From contig CAZJQP010000059.1 of assembly GCA_964548225.1 (NCBI GenBank), forward strand, positions 1-33,169: a stretch of DNA of 33,169 nt. The letters are read 5' to 3'. This document shows positions 7,170 through 15,630 of this stretch, in pieces; positions within the stretch are counted from its first letter, which is position 1, and the number at the start of each line of letters is the position of its first letter. The DNA comes from CALMEH01 sp964548225 (lineage in GTDB: Bacteria; Acidobacteriota; Blastocatellia; Pyrinomonadales; Pyrinomonadaceae). The notes under the pieces were generated by a model. That model saw only the letters and a list, made by a program, of their open reading frames with translations, was not told the DNA's origin and did not search any database. A program made the translations under genes and the position numbers.

Positions 7170-8045
7170 TTACGGCAAAATTTCTACTGTAACATCGAAT
7201 GAACCCGAATTATCATCAAGATTTCCATCATTCACGCCCAAAAACAGCGAACCGTCGCGGACTGCGATAAATTCCTTCGCATTGCCGATAAAAATAAAAT
7301 CGTTGTTGTCATCGCCGATAACGGCAATCAAACCGCCGGTCGGTTCGGTTTGCATCAATTTTTGCGGATCGGGCAAATTCGTTCTGCCATTTGGAGTCGA
7401 AAAGTTGCCGTTGCCCAAAGAAATATTGCCTTTGCCCGTGATTCTGATTTTTTGCCCTTTTCTGACAACCCAACCGGAATTCGTCCATCCATTTGAAGTG
7501 TTATCAGCCAAAACTTTGACTTTTAATTGAATGGTTTGCGGAGTGTTAGATGTATTTGTCGGCTTTGTATTGGTTTGGCTTGTGTTTGTCGGGTTTGAGA
7601 TAACTATCGTGTCATCGTCAGTGTTCGAGTTCGTATTTGCAACAATCGGTGTCGGTGTTGGAATCGGCGTTGAAATCGGTGTCGGCGAAGGAGTCGGTTT
7701 AGTATTTTGACCGACGGTAATCACGGTCGTGTTTGAACTTGAATTATTGCTTGTCGTATTGGTGTTGTTTTTTTGCGGCAGTTGCGTGTTTTTATTGATT
7801 ACGGCAATTTGCGAATTGCCGTCGAACTCGATTGATTCGATTTCATCGGCGTAAAAATTCATACGTCTTTGGCGAGTGCCTTCACCAATCAAAACAGTAA
7901 ATTGCCCATTGCTGAAATTAATTATTTTGCCTTTGATAATGCTTCCGTCTTTTAGCCGAATCGTATCGGCGAAAACGAATGAAAAAAGGGCAAGCAGAAT
8001 AATCAAAGCGCACGAAACGCGAAAAAATTTGGATTTCAGGAACAT
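7170..8045 (-). CDS. Secreted protein with LecA-like C-terminal domain
   Basis: The ATG at 8045 is chosen because GGAGG (8050-8054) lies just upstream; 19 further upstream codons are open but have no such site. The 291-residue product has a signal peptide (about 1-26, FSFVFA/DT), then a small beta domain (DTIRLKDGSIIKGKIINF to EIESIEFDG, 27-75). A Thr/Pro/Asn-rich low-complexity linker follows (about 92-170, PTPSPTPISTPIPTPTP). The C-terminal 120 residues show GWTNSGWVVRKGQKIRITG, GGLIAVIGDDN, FIFIGNAKEF and LFLGVNDGNLDDNSGSF, the pattern of PA-IL (LecA) sugar-binding domains, where the VND and DNSGSF segments contact calcium and sugar. Binding of a carbohydrate outside the cell is inferred. 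Confidence 0.8.
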   Translation of the reverse strand: MFLKSKFFRVSCALIILLALFSFVFADTIRLKDGSIIKGKIINFSNGQFTVLIGEGTRQRRMNFYADEIESIEFDGNSQIAVINKNTQLPQKNNTNTTSNNSSSNTTVITVGQNTKPTPSPTPISTPIPTPTPIVANTNSNTDDDTIVISNPTNTSQTNTKPTNTSNTPQTIQLKVKVLADNTSNGWTNSGWVVRKGQKIRITGKGNISLGNGNFSTPNGRTNLPDPQKLMQTEPTGGLIAVIGDDNNDFIFIGNAKEFIAVRDGSLFLGVNDGNLDDNSGSFDVTVEILP

Positions 8046-8162
8046 AAAACCTCCGATAAATATTTGGCAGATAAAAGAAAAGCGGCTCTGACCACAAATC
8101 AAAGATGCCGCGCCAAACTAAAAGGATTGCAGAAATTTAAAAGAAAAATAAAAAACTAGAAA

Positions 8163-8192
8163 ATTATACACAAATTCTCATTCGAGTTCCAA
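8163..8192 (-). promoter_or_regulatory. Sigma-70-like promoter for the LecA-like gene
   Basis: On the minus strand TTGGAA (8187-8192) and TATAAT (8163-8168) are separated by 18 bases. The predicted start point is about 110 bases before the ATG at 8045. The -35 box overlaps the hairpin after the upstream penicillin-binding-protein gene. Confidence 0.5.
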
Positions 8193-8208
8193 CAGTTTGT
8201 TGAAACTC
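8184..8208 (-). terminator. Hairpin just after the penicillin-binding-protein stop
   Basis: An 11-bp stem with one mismatch (8184-8194 with 8198-8208) and a three-base loop begins five bases beyond the stop at 8214. It lacks a U-run, so it is at best a weak intrinsic terminator or an mRNA 3'-end stabiliser. Confidence 0.4.
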
Positions 8209-8213
8209 TAAAC

Positions 8214-11027
8214 TTATTTTCCGCGATGAAATTGGCAAAAATCCTTCGGTTCTTTGCCTTCTTCAAAAGTCATCGTTTCCTTTTTCGGACAGTTCATTGT
8301 GGCGCGTGCGCCGGAAAGCGGACAAACCATTACCATTACGGTTCGCCCCGAACTTTTCGGAATTGTTTTCGTCTGGCTGTTTTGATTTTCCGTTTCGCCG
8401 CGCTGTTCCTGTTCCCAAGTTGTGAACGGCGTAGGCGTGGTGCGCGGCTCTGTTTCTTTTTGTTCGGAAGTATTTTCTCCTTCCGTAGTTGGCAAAAGTA
8501 TTTTGTTCGGCAATGTTCCGAAAACAAATAGCTCGACACGCCTAAATTCCGCCGGAACATCGGTTACAAAAATATTTTTGATGTCGTTTGTTTCCTGTGT
8601 TTGTGTGTTTGAATTCGAATTTTGATTTTTCTTCAAAATCGTTTGTTGGGCTTTGACCGAATCGGCTTCTTCGTTTGAAAGCTCGCGGAGAAGTTTGCCG
8701 TTGCGAATGTCAATTTCGGCTTTTTTAATATTCATCGGCATCTGCCAATCGCCGTTCCATTCAGGATGCAAATCTAAGGCTTCGCGCATAAAATCAGCCC
8801 ATATCGGCATTGCCGAATCGCTCCCTTTCATTCCCAAATCGTCGCCGTTGTCGAATCCGACATAAACTACAACAACCAATTCGGGCGTAAATCCGGCAAA
8901 CCATCCATCCCGCGAAGTTCCGGTTTTTCCGGCGTAACCAAATTTTCCCGAAACATTTTGAAATCCCCAAGCCTTTGCTTCGGCGGCTGTTCCACGATTA
9001 ATTACGTCCTTCATAATGTCGTCCATAATGTATGCAACATCAGGACGAAGCACGTTTTTCTTTTCGACGGTCGGTGCATTGACGGTTTTGCCTGTGCCGT
9101 CGGTAACGCGGGAAATCGGCATCGGCGTAATTTTATCACCGAGATTTGCGAAAACTGTGTAAGCTGTCGCCATCTGCAAAGGAGTTGCCTCGGCAGTTCC
9201 GAGCGACATCGAAGGATATGCTTTTTCGACTTTCGGCAATCCGGCTTTTGCCGCAAAATTCATCACTTTGCCGACGTTTAATTCCATTCCCAAATCAACC
9301 GTTATTGTATTTTTCGACTTAACCAAAGCATCGCGCAATGTCAATTCTTGATTACTGAAAGTATCGCCGTAATTGTTCGGCGAATAAGTTTCCGTGCCGA
9401 AGGTAAAGGTTTTCTTTTCATCTTTTAACATTGTCGCGGGTGTAAAAATCCGCGAATTTGAATCGTAAGCCGAATTTAAAGCCAAAGCATAAACAAACGG
9501 TTTGAAAACCGAACCGGGCTGGCGCATTGCACTTGTCGCACGGTTAAATTGATTTTGTTGATAATCGCGTCCGCCAACCATAGCAACAATTTCGCCTGTT
9601 TTCGGTTTTATCGCTACAAGCGCAGCATTCAAACTTCCCTTTTCTTTTTTCGGAAAATATTTATCCAACCTTTCCAAGCGTTTAGCAACAATTTCGTATG
9701 CTTTTTTCTGCAAATCCGGGTCAATCGTCGTATAAACCCGCAGATGTTGCAATGCTTCGGGATCATTGACGACCTTCGGTAATTCTTCAATTGCAAACTG
9801 CGAAAAATATGGCATTCCTTGTAAATCTTTCGAGCTTGCAATTTGACTTAAAACCAATTTCGTCTGCTTCGCAGAATTAAAATCTTCTTGCGAAATAGCA
9901 TTTGCTTGAAGCATTGAATCCAACACCTGATTGCGCCGTTCAGTAACTCGTTCAGGGTTTTTATAAGCGTTATAGCGGTTTGGACTGCGAATAATTCCGG
10001 CGATAAATGCTGATTCTGCCAGAGTTAATTGCGAAACGTCCTTGCCGAAATAGACGTTTGCGGCTTCACCAACTCCGTAAATCGAAACGCCCGATTGTTG
10101 CCCAAGATAAATTTGATTTGCATAAAGCGTAAAAATTTCTTCTTTCGTCAATCTGGTTTCGAGAATGATTGACATATACGCTTCTTTGATTTTGCGCGTC
10201 AGGGTTTGTTCGCGGTTAAGCCACAAATTTTTAACCAATTGTTGAGTTATCGAAGAACCACCTTGATTTGCCAATGGCGAATTATCATCATCTTTTTCAT
10301 ATCGCCGATAAGCGGCACGCGCAATACCGCGAAAATTTACGCCGTAATGTTCAAAAAAGGCGCGATCTTCGGTTGTCGTTATGGCTTTTACCAAATGCTC
10401 CGGCAAATCCGAAAATTTAATTGCTTTTCGCCTTCCATCGCCTTCCGCCGCGATTGAACTCAAAATTTTCGGTTCTAATTGTGCGATATTGACATCTTTT
10501 TTTACATCAACATCCGTGATTTTCTCTACCGATTTGCCGTCTTTTTTAAATTTTACCGAAAGTTGATGAAAATATTTTTGCCCGTCAACCGTTCCCGTAA
10601 TTCCGGGTTCGATTTCAATTTGATTTTCCTTGATTTCATAACGCGAACGCGACGCATCGGCTTGATTATTTTTCTCAATATATCCGGCAGATTTCAAATA
10701 TTCAATTAATTGTTGCGGCGTGAGAGGTTCATTTTCACGCAGATTTTTCGGCGCAGAATAAATTCCGGCAGATTGCGTAAAAACATCGCCTTTTAAAAGC
10801 AAATCAATTCTGTCCGAATACTCAAACCAAAAATAAGTCAGCGTTAAGGTAACAAAAAGCACGATTAATGCGGAAAACGAAATCGTATAAGCATTAAAGA
10901 AAAACCTGAAAACTCGCCGAATTCGGCTTGGCGGCGGGGCTTGATAGCTGACGGCGCGATGCGCTTTCACCCAACCGCGTGGCGGCATTTTCGATTTTTG
11001 ACTTTTTACCTGAATTTGATTTGGCAT
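8214..11027 (-). CDS. Bifunctional class A penicillin-binding protein
   Basis: This 937-residue inner-membrane enzyme polymerises glycan strands and cross-links peptides in peptidoglycan. After a cytoplasmic basic segment and one membrane helix (about 48-68), a region with QSAGIYSAPKNL resembles the UB2H-like insert of PBP1b proteins. The GT51 transglycosylase carries TEDRAFFEHYGV (219-230, catalytic Glu220) and GGSSITQQLVKN (256-267). The transpeptidase carries SVFK (506-509), SKN (571-573) and KTGT (701-704), so all catalytic motifs are intact. A Gln/Thr/Glu-rich linker leads to a C-terminal tail with three cysteines (CPLSGARATMNCP, then FCQFHRGK). The first 14 codons contain heptamer repeats; Met14 is an alternative start. 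A weak TATACA (-10) lies at 11040-11045. Confidence 0.95.
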   Translation of the reverse strand: MPNQIQVKSQKSKMPPRGWVKAHRAVSYQAPPPSRIRRVFRFFFNAYTISFSALIVLFVTLTLTYFWFEYSDRIDLLLKGDVFTQSAGIYSAPKNLRENEPLTPQQLIEYLKSAGYIEKNNQADASRSRYEIKENQIEIEPGITGTVDGQKYFHQLSVKFKKDGKSVEKITDVDVKKDVNIAQLEPKILSSIAAEGDGRRKAIKFSDLPEHLVKAITTTEDRAFFEHYGVNFRGIARAAYRRYEKDDDNSPLANQGGSSITQQLVKNLWLNREQTLTRKIKEAYMSIILETRLTKEEIFTLYANQIYLGQQSGVSIYGVGEAANVYFGKDVSQLTLAESAFIAGIIRSPNRYNAYKNPERVTERRNQVLDSMLQANAISQEDFNSAKQTKLVLSQIASSKDLQGMPYFSQFAIEELPKVVNDPEALQHLRVYTTIDPDLQKKAYEIVAKRLERLDKYFPKKEKGSLNAALVAIKPKTGEIVAMVGGRDYQQNQFNRATSAMRQPGSVFKPFVYALALNSAYDSNSRIFTPATMLKDEKKTFTFGTETYSPNNYGDTFSNQELTLRDALVKSKNTITVDLGMELNVGKVMNFAAKAGLPKVEKAYPSMSLGTAEATPLQMATAYTVFANLGDKITPMPISRVTDGTGKTVNAPTVEKKNVLRPDVAYIMDDIMKDVINRGTAAEAKAWGFQNVSGKFGYAGKTGTSRDGWFAGFTPELVVVVYVGFDNGDDLGMKGSDSAMPIWADFMREALDLHPEWNGDWQMPMNIKKAEIDIRNGKLLRELSNEEADSVKAQQTILKKNQNSNSNTQTQETNDIKNIFVTDVPAEFRRVELFVFGTLPNKILLPTTEGENTSEQKETEPRTTPTPFTTWEQEQRGETENQNSQTKTIPKSSGRTVMVMVCPLSGARATMNCPKKETMTFEEGKEPKDFCQFHRGK
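10988..11008. repeat. Three A-rich heptamers inside the PBP start region
   Basis: In coding orientation the units are TAAAAAG, TCAAAAA and TCGAAAA, back to back, encoding VKSQKSK between the first Met and Met14. They are less regular than the queE and queC repeats but have the same unit length and position. Confidence 0.5.
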
Positions 11028-11163
11028 TTTTGATCGGTTTGTATAAGAATTAGTGTGAGTTTTAATCGAAGCGGTTGCCCAATTAAATTTTATCGGTTTT
11101 TAATCGCTGGTGTCTAGTCTTTTGTGAGATTTTGCATAGCACTTTCAATAAAAAAACAATTTG

Positions 11164-12180
11164 ATGCTTTATATTAACAGTATTCCAAAACTTACACGCC
11201 GAAGGTTATTGAATGCTTTATGGGCGATTTTCTTTATGCTCATTTTAGGAGGTTTTGGTTTTTGGTTTTTCGAGGATTTGTCCTTTCTTGAGAGTCTATA
11301 TTTGGCGACGCAAACCGTAACAACAGTTGGTTACGGGGACGTTCTGATAAAAACCGAAGCCGGACGAGTTTTCAGCATAATTTTTATGCTGTCTGGCGCA
11401 GGAACGGTTTTGTATGCGCTGACGATTTTGGCGCAAAGCGTAATTCAATCGGAAATTATTGACTCACTCAGTATGCGGCGGAAAACAAAAGAGATGAAAA
11501 AAATGAAAGATCATTACATTGTTTGTGGCTCAGGTCGCGTCGGGCGACGAATCATTCGCACTCTGCAAAAGGAAAATTTGCCGTTTGTTATTATCGAAAT
11601 AGACGAAAAAAAAGTAATTGAATTTGAGAACGATGACATCCCAATATTGATTGCCGATGCAACACGCGAATCAGTTCTGACAGAAGCCGGTGTCGAACGG
11701 GCTAAAGGTTTGGCAACCTGTTTGGCAGATGATGCGGCAAATGTCTATGTCGTTTTGACAGCTCGCGGAATGAACGAAAATATGCACATCGTTGCCCGTG
11801 CCGTCGAAGAACCCGCCGAAACAAAACTCATTCGTGCCGGCGCAAATCGTGTTGTCGCCCCAACAATTATCGGCTCGCAATCAATGGCACGCGCACTTTT
11901 AAAACCGGCAATTGCAGACTTTATGGATTCAATCACGGCGGAAACGCTTGATTTGGTTTTTGAAGAAATCGCCATCAATTCGCGCTCGCCGTTTGCGAAT
12001 AAAAAATTGCGGGAAACAAATCTCAGCCGCGAATTAAGCCTTATCGTCATTGCCATCCGCCGAAAAAGCGGCGAATTATCATTTCATCCGACAGGTGAAA
12101 CTAAAATCAACGAAGGCGATTTGCTCATTGTTGTCGGTAAAGCAGATTCGATGCAAAAATTAGTCGAAGCTAATAAATGA
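11164..12180 (+). CDS. Two-helix potassium channel with TrkA/RCK regulatory domains
   Basis: The 338-residue protein combines a minimal ion channel with a cytoplasmic nucleotide-binding regulator, as in MthK-type channels. Helix 1 spans about 16-36, the pore loop reads LATQTVTTVGYGD (selectivity filter TVGYGD, 54-59) and helix 2 spans about 69-92. The TrkA-N domain starts at HYIVCGSGRVGRRI (GSGRVG, 122-127) with an acidic strand end at VIIEIDE, and a TrkA-C domain follows from about 255 (LREINLS-like strand, then EGDLLIVVGK). It should tetramerise in the inner membrane and gate potassium in response to a ligand of the RCK domain. The ATG at 11164 is used; a TTG one codon earlier is possible. 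The gene is divergent from the PBP gene. Confidence 0.93.
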   Translation: MLYINSIPKLTRRRLLNALWAIFFMLILGGFGFWFFEDLSFLESLYLATQTVTTVGYGDVLIKTEAGRVFSIIFMLSGAGTVLYALTILAQSVIQSEIIDSLSMRRKTKEMKKMKDHYIVCGSGRVGRRIIRTLQKENLPFVIIEIDEKKVIEFENDDIPILIADATRESVLTEAGVERAKGLATCLADDAANVYVVLTARGMNENMHIVARAVEEPAETKLIRAGANRVVAPTIIGSQSMARALLKPAIADFMDSITAETLDLVFEEIAINSRSPFANKKLRETNLSRELSLIVIAIRRKSGELSFHPTGETKINEGDLLIVVGKADSMQKLVEANK

Positions 12181-12197
12181 GAAGTGTAGAAAAGAAC

Positions 12198-12251
12198 AAA
12201 AGAAGATAAAGAGAAGGCAAAATCGCTCTTTCTTCCTTTTCCTTCTTCTTT
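12198..12251. repeat. Purine/pyrimidine inverted repeat after the channel gene
   Basis: A purine-rich tract (AAAAGAAG and following bases) is complemented by a pyrimidine-rich tract ending CTTCTTCTTTT. Pairing is imperfect. It lies between two co-directional genes and could attenuate transcription. Confidence 0.45.
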
Positions 12252-12257
12252 TATAAT
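12252..12257 (+). promoter_or_regulatory. Possible -10 box giving a leaderless mRNA
   Basis: A consensus TATAAT ends seven bases before the A of the ATG at 12264, so initiation at the usual distance would start the mRNA at the start codon. No good -35 box is visible in the pyrimidine-rich sequence upstream. Confidence 0.35.
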
Positions 12258-12263
12258 TGCATT

Positions 12264-13106
12264 ATGAAGATCCTTGTAACCGGTGGCACAGGTTTTATTG
12301 GCACACATATAAGAAAATTTTTCAATGCGGACGATTTTTCGCGCAAATCTAATCTCGATGTTTTGAATTTGCAAGACGCGCAAATAGTTGAAAATTATGA
12401 TGTCGTGATTCACCTTGCCGCGGAATTGGATAAATCACCGGAAAATGCTGAGAGCGTTTTTCTGACAAATGTTGAAGGGACAATCAATCTTTTACGTTCG
12501 ATGAAAGAAAATTCGATATTTATTTTTGCTTCGACGAAAGATGTCTATGGCAGATTTGCCGACAATTACGCCGAAGTTCCCGAAAGTTGTCAGACGCTCT
12601 ACAACGGGCAATCCGCGCTCGAATGGTCAAAGCTGATTGCCGAAAGATACGTCGAATTTTACGCACATCAAAACAAATTCCGTTCGTGTATCTTTCGTCT
12701 TTCCACAATTTATGCGCCAAACTCGGAAGGCAACACGCCGAATTTCGTTACGCATTATGCCGACGCAATTAACTTCGGCGAAAAATTGCGGCTTCCGGCA
12801 AATGGAAGCCCGCGCCGCGATTTGCTTCACGTCAAAGATTTTGCACGCGCTTGCGAAGCGTTTAAAGATTCAGTAATTCGGCACGGACTTTACAATCTCG
12901 GCGGCGGACGCGACAACGCGATGACTTTGCGCGAATTGGTCATAAAAATGGAGCAAGTTTCAAATCTTCAGGCAATAATTGATGAAGAAAATCCTTTGCC
13001 TGCACCTGCACCGATGAATTATGTAACCGATTTGAGTTTAATCACACAAGAATTAGATTGGTCGCCCGAAATTACTCTAGAAGAAGGTTTGAGAGATTTG
13101 TTTTGA
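12264..13106 (+). CDS. NAD-dependent epimerase/dehydratase-like protein (extended SDR)
   Basis: The 280-residue protein has the Rossmann signature VTGGTGFIGTHI (5-16), DVVIHLAAELDKSPE (46-60), ASTKDVYG (89-96, with the catalytic Ser/Thr position as Thr91) and a late YNLGGGRDNAMTLRELV motif, all typical of nucleotide-sugar epimerases and dehydratases. The catalytic YxxxK position reads L119-E-W-S-K123, so the general-acid tyrosine is replaced by leucine. It may be a redox-inactive binding protein or use another residue (inference). Length is slightly below the 300-330 residues usual for these enzymes. It is not next to other sugar-pathway genes, so the substrate is unknown. Confidence 0.85.
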   Translation: MKILVTGGTGFIGTHIRKFFNADDFSRKSNLDVLNLQDAQIVENYDVVIHLAAELDKSPENAESVFLTNVEGTINLLRSMKENSIFIFASTKDVYGRFADNYAEVPESCQTLYNGQSALEWSKLIAERYVEFYAHQNKFRSCIFRLSTIYAPNSEGNTPNFVTHYADAINFGEKLRLPANGSPRRDLLHVKDFARACEAFKDSVIRHGLYNLGGGRDNAMTLRELVIKMEQVSNLQAIIDEENPLPAPAPMNYVTDLSLITQELDWSPEITLEEGLRDLF

Positions 13107-13113
13107 GTTCCGG

Positions 13114-14274
13114 CTAAATTTGGAACTCAAAACTTTTAGTTTTCCGAAATCTCTGCGGACTAAAAATTTTCAGATATTCCGAATTTTTATTTTCAGCAAT
13201 CTTTTCTGCCATAATCTTCGCCGTCAAGGGCGCAAGTAAAATTCCGTTTCGATAATGCGCGGTGGCAATAAAAAAGTTTTCGATACTTGAAAAATCTCCT
13301 AAAATCGGCAAACCATCTTTAACCAGAGGACGCAAACCCGCCCATTTTTCCAAAATGTCGAGACTTGCCAACGACGGCGCAATTTCAAACGCGGTTTCGC
13401 ATAGAGTTGCGATTCCGGCTTGGGTCAAATCTTTGTCAAATCCGACATCTTCAACTGTTGCGCCGATTAAAATTCGCCCGTCGTGGCGTGGCACAAGATA
13501 ACCTCGCGGGCTGTAAATTGTTCGCTCAAAAAGCTGTTTCGCCGTATGAAAAGAAATCATCTGCCCACGAATCGGTTTGATTTCAGGCAAATTAGAATTT
13601 TTCGCTTCAATCAAAGAACTCCACGCGCCCGCCGTCAAAATCACTTTTTCGCCATAAAATTTTTCGGCGTGTGCTTCAACTCCGATAACTTTGCCGTTTT
13701 CGATAATAAGCCGCTTAATTTCAACATTTTCGCAAATATTTATTTGATTTATTTCAGCGTAGTTTTCTAAAGCGCAAATTAATTTTCGATTTTCGACCTG
13801 CCAATCATTCGGAAAAAACAAACTCTCGCGCACGTCAGGCGAGACAAACGGTTCGAGCCTCCGTGTTTCATTCGCCGAAAGTAATTCAATCTCTAAACCC
13901 GCGCTTTTCTGCCAATCAAAACGCCGTCGAATTTCCGCCGAATCGGTTTTCGTTAAAGCTAAATAAAGCGTGCCGCTTTTATTCAATTCGACATCAATGC
14001 CTGTTTCATCAAACAATTCTTCGGCAAACGCGGAATAAAGTTTGTTCGATTCATCGCAAAACTTATAAAAAGCGTCTAATTTCTCAGTTTCCGCATTTGG
14101 GGCAAGCATTCCGGCAGCCGCATGCGAGGCTTCTTTGCCGATTCTCCCACGCTCCAAAATCGTGATTTTTCCGCTTCGTTTTTTATGAAGTTCGCGGGCA
14201 ATTGACAACCCAATTATACCTCCGCCAATAATTAGAACATCTGAAATTTGTCTTTTATCACTTGTTTTTGTCAT
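13114..14274 (-). CDS. thiO: Glycine oxidase-type FAD-dependent amino acid oxidase
   Basis: The 386-residue protein begins, after a short polar lead, with the FAD-binding motif DVLIIGGGIIGLSIAREL (12-29). It also has ERGRIGKEASHAAAGMLAPN (41-60) and a C-terminal GLRPLVKDGLPILG with FIATAHYRNGILLAPLTA, the pattern of ThiO/DAO-family oxidases. ThiO oxidises glycine to the imine used for the thiazole of thiamine. No other thiamine gene is nearby, so a broader glycine/D-amino-acid oxidase role is possible. The ATG at 14274 is used; the frame stays open 24 codons further upstream through a heptamer-repeat tract to 14346, overlapping the divergent isocitrate dehydrogenase gene, which is implausible. 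The 3' end converges with the SDR gene, seven bases apart. Confidence 0.85.
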   Translation of the reverse strand: MTKTSDKRQISDVLIIGGGIIGLSIARELHKKRSGKITILERGRIGKEASHAAAGMLAPNAETEKLDAFYKFCDESNKLYSAFAEELFDETGIDVELNKSGTLYLALTKTDSAEIRRRFDWQKSAGLEIELLSANETRRLEPFVSPDVRESLFFPNDWQVENRKLICALENYAEINQINICENVEIKRLIIENGKVIGVEAHAEKFYGEKVILTAGAWSSLIEAKNSNLPEIKPIRGQMISFHTAKQLFERTIYSPRGYLVPRHDGRILIGATVEDVGFDKDLTQAGIATLCETAFEIAPSLASLDILEKWAGLRPLVKDGLPILGDFSSIENFFIATAHYRNGILLAPLTAKIMAEKIAENKNSEYLKIFSPQRFRKTKSFEFQI

Positions 14275-14300
14275 TATATTTCTAGCTTTAAATTTACAAC

Positions 14301-14321
14301 GGACAGAGGATAAAGGACAAA
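14301..14321. repeat. Three GGACARA-type heptamers in the thiO/isocitrate dehydrogenase spacer
   Basis: GGACAGA-GGATAAA-GGACAAA lie head to tail in the 59-base divergent spacer, immediately upstream of the isocitrate dehydrogenase start. They occupy the region where the promoter and ribosome-binding site of that gene should be. Confidence 0.7.
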
Positions 14322-14333
14322 GAAAGAACAAGA

Positions 14334-15335
14334 ATGAAACACACAATTACACTTATTCCGGGCGACGGCATCGGACCGGAAATCATTGCTGCAACTGTTA
14401 GAACAATCGAGGCTTCAGGCGTTGAAATCGAATGGGAAACACAAATCATCGGCGCACAGGCACTTGAAAAATATGGCACGACAATTCCTGATTCAACAAT
14501 TGAATCAATCAAAAAAAACAAAGTCGCGCTCAAGGGTCCACTTGCCACGCCAATCGGCAAAGGTTTTACTTCAGTCAATGTCGGGCTTCGGAAAGCTCTT
14601 GATTTATATGCCAATGTTCGCCCGATTAAGGCTCTACCCAACGTCGAATGCCGTTATCCCGAATTGGATTTGGTGATTATCCGCGAAAACACAGAGGATT
14701 TATATGCCGGATTAGAACACGTTGTCGTTCCGGGCGTAGTCGAAAGCATTAAAATCATCACCGAAAAGGCTTCGACGCGAATTGCCAAATATGCTTTTGA
14801 ATTTGCCAAACTGACCGGACGCAAAAAGGTTACGGCGATGCACAAAGCGAATATTATGAAACTTTCCGACGGTTTGTTTTTGGATTGTTTTTACAATGTT
14901 GCGAAAAATCATCCCGAAATTCCGGCAGACGATAAAATTATTGACAACGCTTGTATGCAACTCGTGATGCGCCCGGAACAATTCGACGTAATGGTCTTGG
15001 AAAATCTCTACGGTGACATTGTTTCCGACCTTTGCGCCGGATTGATTGGCGGTTTGGGACTCGCGCCGGGGGCAAACATCGGCGAACAAGGCGCGGTTTT
15101 TGAAGCCGTTCACGGTTCTGCGCCTGACATTGCCGGACAAGGAATTGCCAATCCGACGGCAATTTTGATGTCGGGAATTTTAATGTTGCGGCATATAAAC
15201 GAAATGGAAGCCGCCGACCGTGTGGAAAAAGCCTTAATGGACGTTTTTGCCGAGGGCGAAGTCCGCACGAGAGACTTGGGCGGAACAGCGAAAACATCTG
15301 ATTTTGCTAACGCAATCATCGAAAAACTCAGATAA
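14334..15335 (+). CDS. icd: NAD-type isocitrate dehydrogenase (IDH/IPMDH family)
   Basis: The 333-residue enzyme should decarboxylate isocitrate to 2-oxoglutarate in the TCA cycle. Motifs are LIPGDGIGPEI (7-17), SVNVGLRKALDLYANVRP (80-97, Ser80/Asn82 and Arg86/Arg96 for substrate), RENTEDLYAGLEH (117-129), MHKANIMK (169-176, Lys171), YGDIVSDLCAGLIGGLGLAP (226-245, metal Asp228/Asp232) and HGSAPDIAGQGIANPTA (260-276). The Asp265-Ile266 pair after HGSAP is the NAD-preferring form; NADP enzymes have Lys-Tyr there. The Ser-containing loop and absence of an IPMDH loop favour isocitrate over isopropylmalate, but homoisocitrate activity cannot be excluded. A diverged copy of its last 26 codons lies 1.5 kb downstream at 16813-16890. 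No strong terminator follows this copy. Confidence 0.93.
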   Translation: MKHTITLIPGDGIGPEIIAATVRTIEASGVEIEWETQIIGAQALEKYGTTIPDSTIESIKKNKVALKGPLATPIGKGFTSVNVGLRKALDLYANVRPIKALPNVECRYPELDLVIIRENTEDLYAGLEHVVVPGVVESIKIITEKASTRIAKYAFEFAKLTGRKKVTAMHKANIMKLSDGLFLDCFYNVAKNHPEIPADDKIIDNACMQLVMRPEQFDVMVLENLYGDIVSDLCAGLIGGLGLAPGANIGEQGAVFEAVHGSAPDIAGQGIANPTAILMSGILMLRHINEMEAADRVEKALMDVFAEGEVRTRDLGGTAKTSDFANAIIEKLR

Positions 15336-15630
15336 TTTTTCGATGATTCGGATAAATCTTTTATGACAAAGGCGGACGAAATAGCTCTAAATTCCGTGCG
15401 CCTTCTCTAATTTTCTTTCATTCTAACAGAATAATTATTGATAATTTTCTTTCAATAATTTATTATCTTAATTGCCCGTTCGATTGGTAGTTTCTCAACC
15501 CCAACAAAATGTTTTTTTTTACCGAAAGAACCAGTTTTTTTCCCCCAAATAAATCACTTCAAATCACGAATATTCTAGTTTTATAATCCTTCGGGAGATG
15601 TAGAATATACAATCTCGTGCGTATCAAATT
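15336..15630 (+). promoter_or_regulatory. 295-base AT-rich spacer with a likely promoter for the Hpt gene
   Basis: No ORF of useful size is visible. A weak hairpin (15434-15441 with 15452-15459) could end the isocitrate dehydrogenase transcript. TATAAT at 15582-15587 is the best -10 box, with no good -35 partner; a second candidate, TAGAAT, lies at 15601-15606. Homopolymer T and C tracts occupy 15510-15546. I recognise no riboswitch. Confidence 0.4.

Noticed and set aside
13848..13862. tRNA T-loop-like GGTTCGAG
   Set aside because: It lies inside thiO coding sequence and has no cloverleaf around it.
14275..14346. N-terminal extension of thiO overlapping the divergent isocitrate dehydrogenase gene
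   Set aside because: It reads through heptamer repeats, overlaps a well-supported gene start, and precedes a normal FAD-domain start.
15336..15630. A c-di-GMP or other riboswitch upstream of the Hpt gene
   Set aside because: I could not find the conserved GEMM core or any stable multi-helix fold; only AT-rich spacer and a possible -10 box.
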